Notes: generated by a model from the sequence alone, not told the origin. A DNA stretch of 64,000 nt from Flavobacteriales bacterium (GCA_020635395.1 JACJZV010000001.1:682001-746000); one strand, 5' to 3'; numbered from the stretch's first letter, positions 15,469 through 24,080 are shown. Program-made: numbers and translations.

Positions 15469-15600
15469 TCCTAACGTATTCGTGTATGAGTAGTGGCGGA
15501 TTTTAACCCACTAAACTATCAGATAACATCGACCTTTGATTTATAATTTTATGTTTCTATTAAGCACCAAACCCGCTATTGCAAATGTGCTGTTAGCGGT
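15469..15600 (-). other. attC-like site
   Basis: CCTAACG (15470) and CTGTTAGCGG (15590) are an exact CTAAC/GTTAG pair. Inner arms GAGTAGTGGCGGATTT and AAACCCGCTATTGC also pair with mismatches. In gene orientation the 3' core is CGTTAGGAGC, closest in the window to the integron consensus GTTRRRY. Confidence 0.65.
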
Positions 15601-15607
15601 AGTTTTT

Positions 15608-16687
15608 CTATTCTGTAAGTTCATAAACAGATATTGTTTTGTTGTCTGCCGTTAAGAAACAACCTGTCCCAACGCTGTATTCGTTTACTTTCAAAATTTC
15701 GTCTTTAAAAGCGATTTGTCCATCCGATGAAATTACCGAAAAGCCACCTTCGTCAGAAACTGTGATGAACGAATTCATTGCTCTATTGAAATACATTTTC
15801 GAACTAAGGATATTTTTGTCAACAATCTGAATTTTCTTACCTATCTCAACATTGTCCCCGCTGATTTTGAGAAAATGAATTTCACAAGGAGAGTCTGCTG
15901 TTGAATTTTCATCTCCTTCGGTAAATGGATTATACGCAATAGCAATAGTATCATTGTCAATCCAACATGTCGCTCTGTTTTCATGTTCCCAACCACCTAT
16001 TCTCAAATCTGATATTCTATTACTTGTGATAAAATTTTCAATATCATAGACATTATAGCAATCGTATGAACCCCAAGCCCAACCTGCACTCAAAAATTTC
16101 TTCTGATTAGGCGAAATAAAAAGTTTGCCAAAAAAATAGTCGTATGGTCTCGGCCAAGGTAATTTGTTGTCCTCAGAATGTTTTTTATAAAAATCAATGT
16201 GTCTTTCTTCCGCCCCTTCTTCAATCAAGGATTTTGAAGCAGTCAGGATTTGTCTGGTGTCAAGATTCATGATTTGAATATGATTCCATGCTTCACCAAA
16301 AATTAAATGGGGCACTCTTTCTTGATTTTTATAAAGTACTATTGGATAAGTTGAAATGTCAGCGTGATAGTCTTCTCTCCACAAGTGCAAGGCATGATAC
16401 TTGTTGGGATAATGAACAAAACCATGTCTTTTGAAGTCATTAACTACAACTACAATTTCGTCCATTGTGTAAATTGAAGTCTTTGCTGTTAAGTCAAAAC
16501 CTCCGTCTGAATATCCAAAATTGCTTTTTACTGAAAATAAATGCTTTCCCTTTTTGTCGTCCAAATTAAACCGAATGACATTACCAGAACTCATCAACAT
16601 AACAACTTCATTTGACTTTGATAAAGTCGCAGTCATAATAGTTTCGTCAGTGTCAAAAGTGATGTCGTAAATTTTATTTGTTTTCAT
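15608..16687 (-). CDS. Hypothetical cytoplasmic beta-propeller protein (array gene 10)
   Basis: 359 aa, no signal peptide. Several beta-rich repeats of ~45 residues such as TDETIMTATLSKSNEVVMLM, then QKKFLSAGWAWGSYDCYNVY and SFITVSDEGGFSVISSDG, give a WD40-like propeller pattern, though without WD dipeptides. No catalytic motif seen; likely a binding scaffold. Family not recognised. Confidence 0.65.
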   Translation of the reverse strand: MKTNKIYDITFDTDETIMTATLSKSNEVVMLMSSGNVIRFNLDDKKGKHLFSVKSNFGYSDGGFDLTAKTSIYTMDEIVVVVNDFKRHGFVHYPNKYHALHLWREDYHADISTYPIVLYKNQERVPHLIFGEAWNHIQIMNLDTRQILTASKSLIEEGAEERHIDFYKKHSEDNKLPWPRPYDYFFGKLFISPNQKKFLSAGWAWGSYDCYNVYDIENFITSNRISDLRIGGWEHENRATCWIDNDTIAIAYNPFTEGDENSTADSPCEIHFLKISGDNVEIGKKIQIVDKNILSSKMYFNRAMNSFITVSDEGGFSVISSDGQIAFKDEILKVNEYSVGTGCFLTADNKTISVYELTE

Positions 16688-16721
16688 TCTAATCGTCTAT
16701 TCGCTTGGTAGCTTTAAAATT

Positions 16722-16857
16722 ACCGCTAACGGTTAGTATATGAAAAGTAGGCGATTTAGAAGCTCTAATTTTTCGGTTAAACACAAATTTTAATGCGAGC
16801 CATAACCTATGAATTTATCGCTGTTTCGCCTATTTTTTATATACAGTGTTGTAGTGC
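16722..16857 (-). other. attC-like site
   Basis: GTATATGAAAAGTAGGCGA (16736-16754) pairs with TCGCCTATTTTTTATATAC (16826-16844), 17 of 19. Outer cores: CGCTAACGG at 16724 and GTGTTGTAG at 16846. The loop contains AGCTC / GCGAGC. In gene orientation the 3' core reads CCGTTAGCGG. Confidence 0.65.
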
Positions 16858-16861
16858 GTTT

Positions 16862-17347
16862 TTATTCATTATTAGTTGTCGTAAACACTTGATAGAAGTA
16901 TGACAGGTTATCAGGCTCTCCATTTGCAAATCGTTTAAAAGCTTTGGCAATCGGGTCGCAAACAGTTCCGTTTGGTAGTTTAATTACAATTGGCATCATA
17001 TTTACTCCTTCTGGAAGGTTCGCGTCTTCTTGCTTAATCCACCGTCCATTTGCATTCTCAATCATTACTTGTCCAGAATAGCAACCAGCAACAAAAATTG
17101 TCTCAGCAAAATCGTCAACGTTCCATTCTTTACTAAAGTTGTCCAGAAATTGGTCAACAAAATTCAGCGAGTCAACTGAATAATCTAACTCAATTCCTTC
17201 GTTTTCTTTAACAGCTCCACTAAAAAACTCACTCAACCCTTTTCCATTTTCAGGGTTTGGTTCTAATTGTAAGTTTAGTCCGCGGTTTGGAAAGACTTGT
17301 TTTGGCTTTTCTTCTTTCTTTCCGAAAAGGTTTTTAAATATGCTCAT
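16862..17347 (-). CDS. Hypothetical protein (array gene 11, promoter-proximal)
   Basis: 161 aa, soluble, with a basic N-terminal tail (MSIFKNLFGKKEEKPKQ). The remaining part has a mixed alpha/beta pattern (VDDFAETIFVAGCYSGQVMI, then GRWIKQE, and PIVIKLPNGTVCDPIAKAFK) similar in style to small domains found with polymorphic toxin immunity loci, but I do not recognise it. It is the array gene nearest the divergent grpE. Confidence 0.65.
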   Translation of the reverse strand: MSIFKNLFGKKEEKPKQVFPNRGLNLQLEPNPENGKGLSEFFSGAVKENEGIELDYSVDSLNFVDQFLDNFSKEWNVDDFAETIFVAGCYSGQVMIENANGRWIKQEDANLPEGVNMMPIVIKLPNGTVCDPIAKAFKRFANGEPDNLSYFYQVFTTTNNE

Positions 17348-17357
17348 CTGTTTTTTT

Positions 17358-17415
17358 TAATGCCCTATAACATCCGTATATGCCCAATACAATGTTCCTA
17401 TTACGCATATTTCCA
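17358..17415 (-). other. Degenerate attC-like half-site at the array end
   Basis: CCCTATAACATCCGTATATG starts at 17363 (TGTTATAGGG in gene orientation), then GCATAT at 17405 can pair with ATATGC. No full second arm. Beyond it to 17645 no attI-like site, integrase or other gene is visible. Confidence 0.35.
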
Positions 17416-17645
17416 TTATCTACGAAACCAAAACAGGGTTTGAAATTTAATGTATCCGTTTTCATTTTTTTTGGCTTCGTTCCATTCAGTCAAATATAGA
17501 AACTTTTTTTAGAAATTATCCAAAATGCCAATAGCACCTTGCGGTTTGTAACAAGGCCAAAGAAAAATGCCATTCTGTCACCATTTTAGGTTAAAAAGTG
17601 GTTGGCAAAGTAGTTGATATTGCCCAAACATTAATTCATAATCGG

Positions 17646-18185
17646 ATGAAGAAAAACAAAAAGAAGGAGCAAGAAGAAGTGATGGATAATCAAACGGAAG
17701 ATACGCAATCGCAAGCCGATGAAACCTCAGCCGAAAAAGCTGAGGTAAACTGGCAAGAAAAAGCGGCCGAGCTAAACGACAAATATTTAAGATTGTATTC
17801 GGAGTTTGACAATTTCAGACGTAGAACTGCCAAAGAACGCATAGATTTGATAAAATCTGCCTCCAAAGAAATATTGGAAGATTTGCTGCCCGTGGTGGAC
17901 GATTTTGACCGAACCATTGACTCGCTTACAAAAACCGCCGATTTGAATGCGTTTGGCGAAGGGGTAAAACTGGTTCAACACAAATTTTTGGGTGTGCTTC
18001 AAAAGCAAGGTTTGCAACATTTTGAGGCCACCGGTGAGGCTTTTGATGCCGAGCTACATGAGGCCATAACAAAAATTCCGGCACCTACAGAAGATTTAAA
18101 AGGCAAGGTAGTGGACGTGATAGAAAAAGGCTATATGCTTAATGATAAGGTGTTGCGATACGCCAAAGTAGTGGTTGGCGAATAA
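17646..18185 (+). CDS. grpE: GrpE nucleotide exchange factor
   Basis: 179 aa from the ATG at 17646 (MKKNKKKEQEEVMDNQ); an upstream ATG-less extension to 17598 and a later ATG at 17682 are possible. An acidic/charged N-terminal tail is followed by the long dimerising helix (LNDKYLRLYSEFDNFRRRTA) and the C-terminal beta domain ending DKVLRYAKVVVGE, standard GrpE features. Acts with DnaK and DnaJ to release ADP from DnaK. Located 7 bases before dnaJ, so co-transcribed. dnaK is not in the window. Confidence 0.96.
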   Translation: MKKNKKKEQEEVMDNQTEDTQSQADETSAEKAEVNWQEKAAELNDKYLRLYSEFDNFRRRTAKERIDLIKSASKEILEDLLPVVDDFDRTIDSLTKTADLNAFGEGVKLVQHKFLGVLQKQGLQHFEATGEAFDAELHEAITKIPAPTEDLKGKVVDVIEKGYMLNDKVLRYAKVVVGE

Positions 18186-18192
18186 TACAAAC

Positions 18193-19314
18193 ATGGCAAA
18201 AAGAGATTATTACGAAATTTTAGGTGTTTCTAAATCGGCAACCGATGCCGAGTTGAAAAAGGCTTACCGCAAGTTGGCCATCCAATATCACCCGGATAAA
18301 AACCCCGACAACAAAGAGGCGGAGGAGAAGTTTAAAGAAGCAGCCGAGGCCTACGAGGTGTTGAGCAATGCCGACAAGCGAGCCAGATACGACCGTTTTG
18401 GCCATCAAGGTGTGGGCGGTGCTGCCGGAGGCGGTTTTGGTGGCGGCATGAGCATGGACGATATTTTTAACCAATTTGGCGACATATTTGGCAGTGGTGG
18501 CAGCCCGTTTGAAAGTTTCTTTGGCGGTGGCCGAGGTGGCAGAACCCGACAAGCCGTTGGCAGCAACATCCGCATAAAACTAAAACTCAATCTGGAAGAA
18601 ATTACAAACGGCGTTGAAAAGAAAATTAAATACACCAAAAAAGTAGTTGCCCCGGGTGTAAAATTCGATACGTGCAAAACCTGCGGTGGCAGAGGGCAGG
18701 TAACTCAGGTTACCAATACGTTTTTGGGACAGATGCAAACCGCGTCAACATGTCCTGCCTGTGGTGGTGGTGGTAAAACCATCATTTCTCGCCCGTCGGG
18801 TGCCGACCATCATGGGTTAATCAGCGAAGATGTGACAACCACTTTAAACATTCCGGGTGGGGTAGAAGATGGAATGCAGCTTTCGGTGAGCGGAAAAGGA
18901 AATGAAATTGGTGGAGGCATTCCGGGTGATTTGATTGTGCTTATTGAGGAGCAACACCACGAAAGTTTAAGACGAGAAGGAAACAACATTGTTTACAATC
19001 TGTATATCAGTTTTCCAACGGCAGCACTGGGTGGCGATGTAGAAGTGCCAACAGTAGATGGCCGTGTGCGAATAAAAATTGAGCCAGGTACACACGCCGG
19101 AAAAATTCTTCGATTAAAAAATAAGGGGGTTAAAGACATCAATGGCTACGGTCGTGGCGATCAGCTGATTCAGGTAAATGTATGGACACCTGAAAAACTC
19201 TCGAACGAAGAGAAAAATATCTTAAAACAATTGGATAATTCGGCCAATTTTAAACCCAATCCATCAAAAGGGGAAAAAGGTTTTTTTGATAGAATGAAGG
19301 AATACTTTAGGTAA
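18193..19314 (+). CDS. dnaJ: Chaperone protein DnaJ with reduced zinc centre
   Basis: 373 aa from the ATG at 18193 (MAKRDYYEILGV); the frame extends 6 codons upstream. J domain 1-70 with HPD in QYHPDKNPD, Gly/Phe-rich region ~75-120, client-binding beta domains C-terminal. Only two CxxCxGxG motifs are present (CKTCGGRG and CPACGGGG); the outer two of the usual four are replaced by non-Cys sequence (VVAPGVKFD before and IISRPSGADHHG after). By the known pairing (motifs 1+4 make zinc site I, motifs 2+3 make site II), only site II remains. It stimulates DnaK ATPase and delivers clients. Confidence 0.96.
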   Translation: MAKRDYYEILGVSKSATDAELKKAYRKLAIQYHPDKNPDNKEAEEKFKEAAEAYEVLSNADKRARYDRFGHQGVGGAAGGGFGGGMSMDDIFNQFGDIFGSGGSPFESFFGGGRGGRTRQAVGSNIRIKLKLNLEEITNGVEKKIKYTKKVVAPGVKFDTCKTCGGRGQVTQVTNTFLGQMQTASTCPACGGGGKTIISRPSGADHHGLISEDVTTTLNIPGGVEDGMQLSVSGKGNEIGGGIPGDLIVLIEEQHHESLRREGNNIVYNLYISFPTAALGGDVEVPTVDGRVRIKIEPGTHAGKILRLKNKGVKDINGYGRGDQLIQVNVWTPEKLSNEEKNILKQLDNSANFKPNPSKGEKGFFDRMKEYFR

Positions 19315-19319
19315 TTTTT

Positions 19320-20234
19320 TTAGTTCTTAGCTCTTAAAATGCCCTCTTCGTATTTGCCTCGATTGGCAGGATCCATTTTGGCTAACATTTCTACCACTTT
19401 GTTTTTTATGGTGGGGCTGGCCTGACTAAAAACCTGAATCATTTCGTCCATTTTGGCATCAAAAAAGATTTTTAAGAAAAAGGCATTTGGCAACGCATCA
19501 AAAACAAGTTTTAGTTCCTTTACACTTTCATACACCTCATTTCTTCCTTTTTCTATGTCTGTGCTCATCACATCCAAGCCTTTAATATGGTATCTGTAAA
19601 GGGCAGAACGCAAGGGCTTAAAGCGGGGGTCAAGCAGATTGTCTATCAAAAAGTGCCGATTACGGCTGCCATTGCCACTATTAGAAGCCCAGCCAGCATT
19701 TGCATCGGCAATGTTTGCCACATTTTTTATGTTTAACGCTTTGTTAAAATAGGGGTCTCCGGCATTTAGCTGGTAGCTGTCAAAATCAAGCCCAACAATA
19801 ATGTAGGCATAAAAAGCCAAAATGCTGCTTAGGTTTCCCGAATAGGTATTTTCTTGAAATTCGATGGTTTGAAATTGGGTATATTTAAAAGCCACACCGC
19901 GGTCGAGGTAGGTAAAAACTTTGGTATTGTAGGTGGAATTAAAAACCGTGCGGCTACTCTGAATATTGATATTTGCCATAAACTGGTCAGAGCTTATCGC
20001 TGTAACTTCAAAAACCACATTGCAATCTATTTTTTCGTTGGCGGCCACCTCTCCATTTACCCATTTTTTGTTGTTCATAAATTGGGTAATGGAATTTTTT
20101 AAATCGGCCGTAATTTGGTCGCTGGCCTGTTGCCCAGATCGGTCTATTACCTCCACCACGCAGTTCAAATCCTGAGCAAAAAGGGTTTGAAACCCCAAAC
20201 AGAAAATAGTTATGAATAAGAGTTGTTTTTTCAT
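19320..20234 (-). CDS. porD: T9SS protein PorD (DUF4835)
   Basis: 304 aa with signal peptide (MKKQLLFITIFCLGFQTLFA). The mature N-terminus QDLNCVVEVIDRS and the pattern WVNGEVAANEKIDCNVVFEV are typical of DUF4835, called PorD in type IX secretion. A role in T9SS assembly at the periplasm/outer membrane is known for relatives. Last gene of the bamD-rpoZ-coaBC-porD operon; its ATG overlaps the coaBC stop by one base. It converges on dnaJ with a 5-base gap. Confidence 0.9.
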   Translation of the reverse strand: MKKQLLFITIFCLGFQTLFAQDLNCVVEVIDRSGQQASDQITADLKNSITQFMNNKKWVNGEVAANEKIDCNVVFEVTAISSDQFMANINIQSSRTVFNSTYNTKVFTYLDRGVAFKYTQFQTIEFQENTYSGNLSSILAFYAYIIVGLDFDSYQLNAGDPYFNKALNIKNVANIADANAGWASNSGNGSRNRHFLIDNLLDPRFKPLRSALYRYHIKGLDVMSTDIEKGRNEVYESVKELKLVFDALPNAFFLKIFFDAKMDEMIQVFSQASPTIKNKVVEMLAKMDPANRGKYEEGILRAKN

Positions 20235-21436
20235 TAAATACAGGTTCTTGCAAGTTCATTTACAATGTCCTTTGCAACTTCTTTCTTACTTTTCAAATCA
20301 AAATTACAAATTTCGCCTGATTTGTGTATGATGGTAATGATGTTAGTATCTTTTGCAAATCCGGCACCCTCGTTTTTGAGCGAATTTAGGACAATAAAAT
20401 CGAGGTTTTTCTTTTTGAGTTTATTTTGTGCATATTCTATTTCGTTGTTGGTTTCTAAAGCAAACCCCACTAAAAACTGATTTTCTTTTTTCATTTTCCC
20501 CAATTCATTGAGCGTATCGGGTGTTTTAACGAGTGATAGCTGCAGGTTATTGGCCGTTTTTTTAATCTTTATGTCAGATTTATTTTCTGGAGTAAAATCG
20601 GCAATGGCTGCCGTCAAGATGGCTCCGTTGCAATGGGTGTATGCTTTTGTGCATGCCTCAAACATTTCAATAGCAGTTTCTATTTGAGTCAGATGAATAT
20701 TTTGTTCAAAATCAAATGTGTGAGAAGTGGGCCCCAAAACCAATTCAACTTCGGCTCCTCTCAAGGCTAATTCGTTGGCTATGGCCAGACCCATTTTTCC
20801 GGTGCTGCGGTTGCCTATAAATCGAACGGGGTCTATGGGTTCGTGTGTTGGCCCGGCATTGACTAAAATTTTTTTGCCGATTAAATCTTGGTTTTTGGAA
20901 AGATTTTTAATTAAAAATTCTACAATATGATCAGGTTCGGCCATTCGGCCAAGACCAATAAGTCCGCTGGCCAATTCACCTTTTTCATAAGGTATAATTT
21001 TTACACCATCGGCTTTTAAAAGGTCAAAATTTCGCATTAAACTTGGATGCTCGGCCATATCCAAATCCATGGCAGGAGATATAAAAACGGGAGATTTCGA
21101 TGAAAAATAGGTGGCCAACAAAAGATTGTCGCAAATGCCATTGGCCATTTTGGCAATGGTATTGCTGGTGGCAGGTGCAATGAGCATAAAATCTGCCCAC
21201 AAGGCCAGTTCTACATGGTTTTCCCATTCTCCGGTTTCGTGGTTCTGCAAAGAGGTGTAAACCTTATGTTTGGTAAGGGTAGATAGGGTAAGGGGTCCGA
21301 TGAAAGATTTGGCCGAGTCGGTCATTACAACCCGCACCTCTGCACCGGCTTTTACCAAATTTCTAATTAAATAAGCGGCTTTGTATGCGGCTATGCCGCC
21401 GCATACTCCCACTAAAATTTTTTTATTGTTTAGCAT
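20234..21436 (-). CDS. coaBC: Bifunctional phosphopantothenoylcysteine decarboxylase / phosphopantothenate-cysteine ligase
   Basis: 400 aa. CoaC flavoprotein domain 1-~185: GVCGGIAAYKA (10-20), catalytic His74 in NHVELALWAD, and SPAMDLDM where most homologues have PAMN. CoaB ligase domain from ~190: ILVNAGPTHEPIDPVRFIGN then RSTGKMG. It makes 4'-phosphopantetheine for coenzyme A from phosphopantothenate, Cys and CTP. It overlaps rpoZ by 14 bases and porD by 1. Confidence 0.96.
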   Translation of the reverse strand: MLNNKKILVGVCGGIAAYKAAYLIRNLVKAGAEVRVVMTDSAKSFIGPLTLSTLTKHKVYTSLQNHETGEWENHVELALWADFMLIAPATSNTIAKMANGICDNLLLATYFSSKSPVFISPAMDLDMAEHPSLMRNFDLLKADGVKIIPYEKGELASGLIGLGRMAEPDHIVEFLIKNLSKNQDLIGKKILVNAGPTHEPIDPVRFIGNRSTGKMGLAIANELALRGAEVELVLGPTSHTFDFEQNIHLTQIETAIEMFEACTKAYTHCNGAILTAAIADFTPENKSDIKIKKTANNLQLSLVKTPDTLNELGKMKKENQFLVGFALETNNEIEYAQNKLKKKNLDFIVLNSLKNEGAGFAKDTNIITIIHKSGEICNFDLKSKKEVAKDIVNELARTCI

Positions 21437-21749
21437 CTTTGCTTGGGTTTCTGAAATAAACCTGTCCGTTCAGGAATTCTTCAGTTGCAAGCAAAGTAGG
21501 CTTTGGAAGTGATTCGTAATACTTTGAAATTTCAATTTGCTCGCGGTTTTCAAAAATTTCTTCTAAATTGTCTGTGTCGCTTGCAAATTCTTCCAGCTTT
21601 GCGTTTAACTCTTCTTTTACTTTTCCTGATAATTGATTTGCTCTTTTAGAAATGATGGCCACTGCCTCATAAAGGTTGCCAGTGTCTTTGTCTAATTCTC
21701 TTGTGTCTCGAGAAATAGTGGTGTTGGGAGCTGTTATATTTTTAATCAT
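21423..21749 (-). CDS. rpoZ: RNA polymerase omega subunit
   Basis: 108 aa. The core SRDTRELDKDTGNLYEAVAI followed by ISKRANQLSG matches the Bacteroidota omega subunit, with the MxR-type helix and a longer acidic C-terminal tail (SDTNLEEIFENRE region). Omega supports beta' folding. Position between bamD and coaBC is the usual one in this phylum. Confidence 0.92.
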   Translation of the reverse strand: MIKNITAPNTTISRDTRELDKDTGNLYEAVAIISKRANQLSGKVKEELNAKLEEFASDTDNLEEIFENREQIEISKYYESLPKPTLLATEEFLNGQVYFRNPSKDAKQ

Positions 21750-21766
21750 TTTGAAAAAAACTTATT

Positions 21767-22573
21767 CTATTGCTGTTCTGATATTTTTTTTAGTTCTTCA
21801 ATGGCCAATTTAGATTTCTCCATAAGGTCTTTCACTTTTGGCGTGTATTTGTTTTCTTGTGTTGCCTCTAAAAAATCTTTGGCCGCCACAATGGTGGTTT
21901 CATAACGTTCTTCTTGCACGCTTTTTACACTCTGTTTGGCATATCTGTATGCCGACTCTACTTTGTAGTAATGAGCTTTTTCAATTTCCGGTAGGTCGGG
22001 GTAGTTTATAATGGCATTTTTAAAAGCGGTGTATGCCGCCAAATAATTCTCCATATTGAAGTAAAGCATGGCTGAGTTGAATGCTTTTTCATGCAATCTC
22101 GACCGCAATTCATCGATCAGTTTGTTGCCACTTTCAACAGAGTCGTTGGTGGGGTATCTGTTTATAAAAATTTGAATGGCCTCTATCGCCTGGGTGGTAT
22201 TGGTTTGATCTAATTCGCTGGCTAAGGCTTGATGATATTGACATCTTGCCGACATGAATGCCGCCTGAGTGGCATATTTGCTGTTTGGGTAGCTTGTAGT
22301 AAAGTTAGTAAACAGGTGCTGAGCCATATAAAATTCTTGCATTGCAAACTTTGAATAGGCAAATAGGTAGTAAACCTCTTCGGCTTGTTCTCCCCTAAAA
22401 TTTCCAATTAAGTTTTCGAGCAAAATAGAAGCTCTGTTGTAGTCTTTCTTTTTATAGTATTTTCTGGCGGCTTCCAGTTTTTGCTCGTTCGTGCCTTTAT
22501 TCAATATTTTATTGTATTCGCACCCGCTTGATACAAGCAGAACCACAGACAGTATGAATAAGACTCTTCGCAT
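21767..22573 (-). CDS. bamD: Outer membrane assembly lipoprotein BamD
   Basis: 268 aa from the ATG at 22573 (MRRVLFILSVVLLVSSGC, lipidation Cys18); a start at 22588 would add five residues. The mature protein is a series of TPRs (EAARKYYKKKDYNRASILLE; LFTNFTTSYPNSKYATQAAF; AYTAFKNAIINYPDLPEIEK) as in BamD/YfiO. It partners BamA in beta-barrel insertion. First gene of the operon, with a -7 box 13 bases upstream. Confidence 0.93.
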   Translation of the reverse strand: MRRVLFILSVVLLVSSGCEYNKILNKGTNEQKLEAARKYYKKKDYNRASILLENLIGNFRGEQAEEVYYLFAYSKFAMQEFYMAQHLFTNFTTSYPNSKYATQAAFMSARCQYHQALASELDQTNTTQAIEAIQIFINRYPTNDSVESGNKLIDELRSRLHEKAFNSAMLYFNMENYLAAYTAFKNAIINYPDLPEIEKAHYYKVESAYRYAKQSVKSVQEERYETTIVAAKDFLEATQENKYTPKVKDLMEKSKLAIEELKKISEQQ

Positions 22574-22585
22574 TTTAAAAGTTTG

Positions 22586-22593
22586 CAAAATTA
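22586..22593 (-). promoter_or_regulatory. -7 box of the bamD operon
   Basis: TAATTTTG on the minus strand, full match to TAnnTTTG, 12 bases from the ATG. No clear -33 element. Confidence 0.5.
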
Positions 22594-22742
22594 AGGTTTT
22601 AAAACAGTAAGAACAATGGTTTTAACGATATGCAGTAGGTTATGTTACAGCCACTTGCAATTTTTGTTAGAAAACATGACAAAATACTTTGCCCGAAAGC
22701 CTCATTTTTTTGAAGCTCGGAATAATAATATTGCCAAATTCT

Positions 22743-22750
22743 TACCTTTG
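22743..22750 (+). promoter_or_regulatory. -7 box of the serine-palmitoyltransferase-like gene
   Basis: TACCTTTG, full match to TAnnTTTG, 18 bases before the ATG at 22769; supports that start over the longer upstream frame. Confidence 0.55.
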
Positions 22751-22768
22751 CCCAAAATTTATTGGTTA

Positions 22769-24016
22769 ATGGATATTTTTGAAAAACTGACATCAAACAT
22801 GGGCCCGTTGGCTCTGCATGCCGAAGCCGCCAAAGGTTATTACACATTTCCGAAATTGGAAGGAGAAATTGCTCCACGAATGATTTTTAAAGGAAAAGAA
22901 AGACTTACCTGGAGTTTGAACAATTACCTTGGTTTGGCAAACCATCCGGAAGTTAGAAAAGCGGATGCGGATGCAGCCGCCGAGTATGGATTAGCCTATC
23001 CGATGGGAGCCAGAATGATGTCTGGAAATAGCAATAATCATGAATTGCTTGAGCAAAAACTCAGCGAATTTGTGATGAAAGAAGATACCATGTTGCTCAA
23101 TTTTGGCTATCAAGGAGTGCTTTCTATCATCGATGCTTTGGTGGACAGACATGATGTGATTGTGTATGATGCCGAGTCTCATGCATGTATTATTGACGGG
23201 GTTCGATTGCACCAAGGCAAACGATTTGTCTATGCCCACAACGACATGGAAAATCTTGAAAAACAACTTGGCCGTGCTGCCAGATTGACCGAAGAATCGG
23301 GTGGCGGAATATTGGTAATTACCGAAGGTGTTTTTGGAATGTCCGGAAATCAAGGCGACTTGAAAGGTGTTGTAGAATTAAAGAAAAAATTCAACTTCCG
23401 ACTTTTTGTTGACGATGCCCACGGATTTGGTACACAAGGCGAAACGGGTGCCGGAACAGGCGAAGGACAAGGTGTTCAGGATCAGGTAGATTTATATTTC
23501 TCCACTTTTGCAAAATCAATGGCCAGCATTGGTGCATTTGTGAGTGGAAATAAAAAAATAATCGACTATTTGAGATACAACACTCGTTCACAAATTTTTG
23601 CAAAATCGCTTCCAATGCCACTGGTTATTGGTGCTTTAAAAAGATTGGAGTTGCTAAAAACCCGACCAGAAATAAAAGCCAACCTTTGGACAATTGTGAA
23701 TGCCTTGCAAAACGGGTTGCGAGAGCAAGGCTTTAATATCGGAACGACAAAATCATGTGTAACTCCGGTAATATTAAATGGTTCAGTTGATGAGGCATTG
23801 CATTTAATTCACGATTTGAGAGAAAACTACAATATTTTCTGTTCTATTGTTGTGTATCCGGTTGTTCCAAAAGGCATTATTATGTTGCGTTTGATTCCGA
23901 CAGCGGCACATACACTGGAAGATGTAAAAGAAACAATTGCTGCTTTTAGTGCCATAAAGGATAAATTGGGAAGAGGAGAGTATCAAAAATCAGAAGTTGC
24001 TGATTTAGCATTGTAA
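22769..24016 (+). CDS. Serine palmitoyltransferase-like alpha-oxoamine synthase
   Basis: 415 aa from the ATG at 22769 (MDIFEKLTSNMGPL); the frame is open to 22616 but the promoter lies inside that stretch. PLP-dependent fold type I: substrate/PLP motif YDAESHACIIDGVRL (133-147), DDAHGFGTQG (215-224), and Schiff-base Lys249 in STFAKSMASIGA. The alpha-oxoamine synthase family joins an amino acid with an acyl-CoA; in Bacteroidota the member with this sequence type usually makes 3-ketosphinganine or its capnoid analogue for sphingolipids. KBL/BioF cannot be ruled out without comparison. Confidence 0.88.
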   Translation: MDIFEKLTSNMGPLALHAEAAKGYYTFPKLEGEIAPRMIFKGKERLTWSLNNYLGLANHPEVRKADADAAAEYGLAYPMGARMMSGNSNNHELLEQKLSEFVMKEDTMLLNFGYQGVLSIIDALVDRHDVIVYDAESHACIIDGVRLHQGKRFVYAHNDMENLEKQLGRAARLTEESGGGILVITEGVFGMSGNQGDLKGVVELKKKFNFRLFVDDAHGFGTQGETGAGTGEGQGVQDQVDLYFSTFAKSMASIGAFVSGNKKIIDYLRYNTRSQIFAKSLPMPLVIGALKRLELLKTRPEIKANLWTIVNALQNGLREQGFNIGTTKSCVTPVILNGSVDEALHLIHDLRENYNIFCSIVVYPVVPKGIIMLRLIPTAAHTLEDVKETIAAFSAIKDKLGRGEYQKSEVADLAL

Positions 24017-24039
24017 TTTTATTGAAAATTTAAAATACA

Positions 24040-24070
24040 AACCCTGCAATTGCTGATTGCAGGGTTTTTT
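24040..24070 (+). terminator. Rho-independent terminator after the SPT-like gene
   Basis: AACCCTGCAAT (24040-24050), loop TGCTG, ATTGCAGGGTT (24056-24066), T-run to 24070: an 11-bp perfect stem. Confidence 0.92.
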
Positions 24071-24080
24071 GTTTTTGGTT

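Larger units (their letters stand above)
7520..17440 (-). other. Integron-like cassette array (attC-like sites, one gene orientation, no integrase)
   Basis: Twelve short genes, nearly all of unknown or accessory function, all on the minus strand. Gaps between them hold imperfect palindromes with TAAC at one end and GTTA/GTTG at the other. Read in gene direction the site ends as (C/A)GTTATRnGC or CGTTAGCGG and begins with nnnnAACA, comparable to the attC R' (GTTRRRY) and R'' (RYYYAAC) cores, but not an exact match. Inner arms differ in sequence yet conserve pairing, as attC sites do. An ~125-bp repeat is interspersed. No integrase or transposase gene lies in the window. Individual sites are listed separately. 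Confidence 0.6.

Noticed and set aside
7520..17440. CRISPR array in the repeat-rich region
   Set aside because: Repeat copies are 125 bp and irregularly spaced by whole genes; no 20-40-bp regular repeat/spacer units and no cas genes.
7520..17440. Prophage or classical transposon
   Set aside because: No phage structural, integrase or transposase gene is seen anywhere in this stretch.
17603..17618. Sigma-54-like TGGCAAAGTAGTTGAT before grpE
   Set aside because: The -24 half fits but the essential GC of the -12 half is GA; a chance match is likely.
22616..22768. N-terminal extension of the SPT-like enzyme
   Set aside because: Overlaps the TACCTTTG promoter box and lacks similarity to the family N-terminus.
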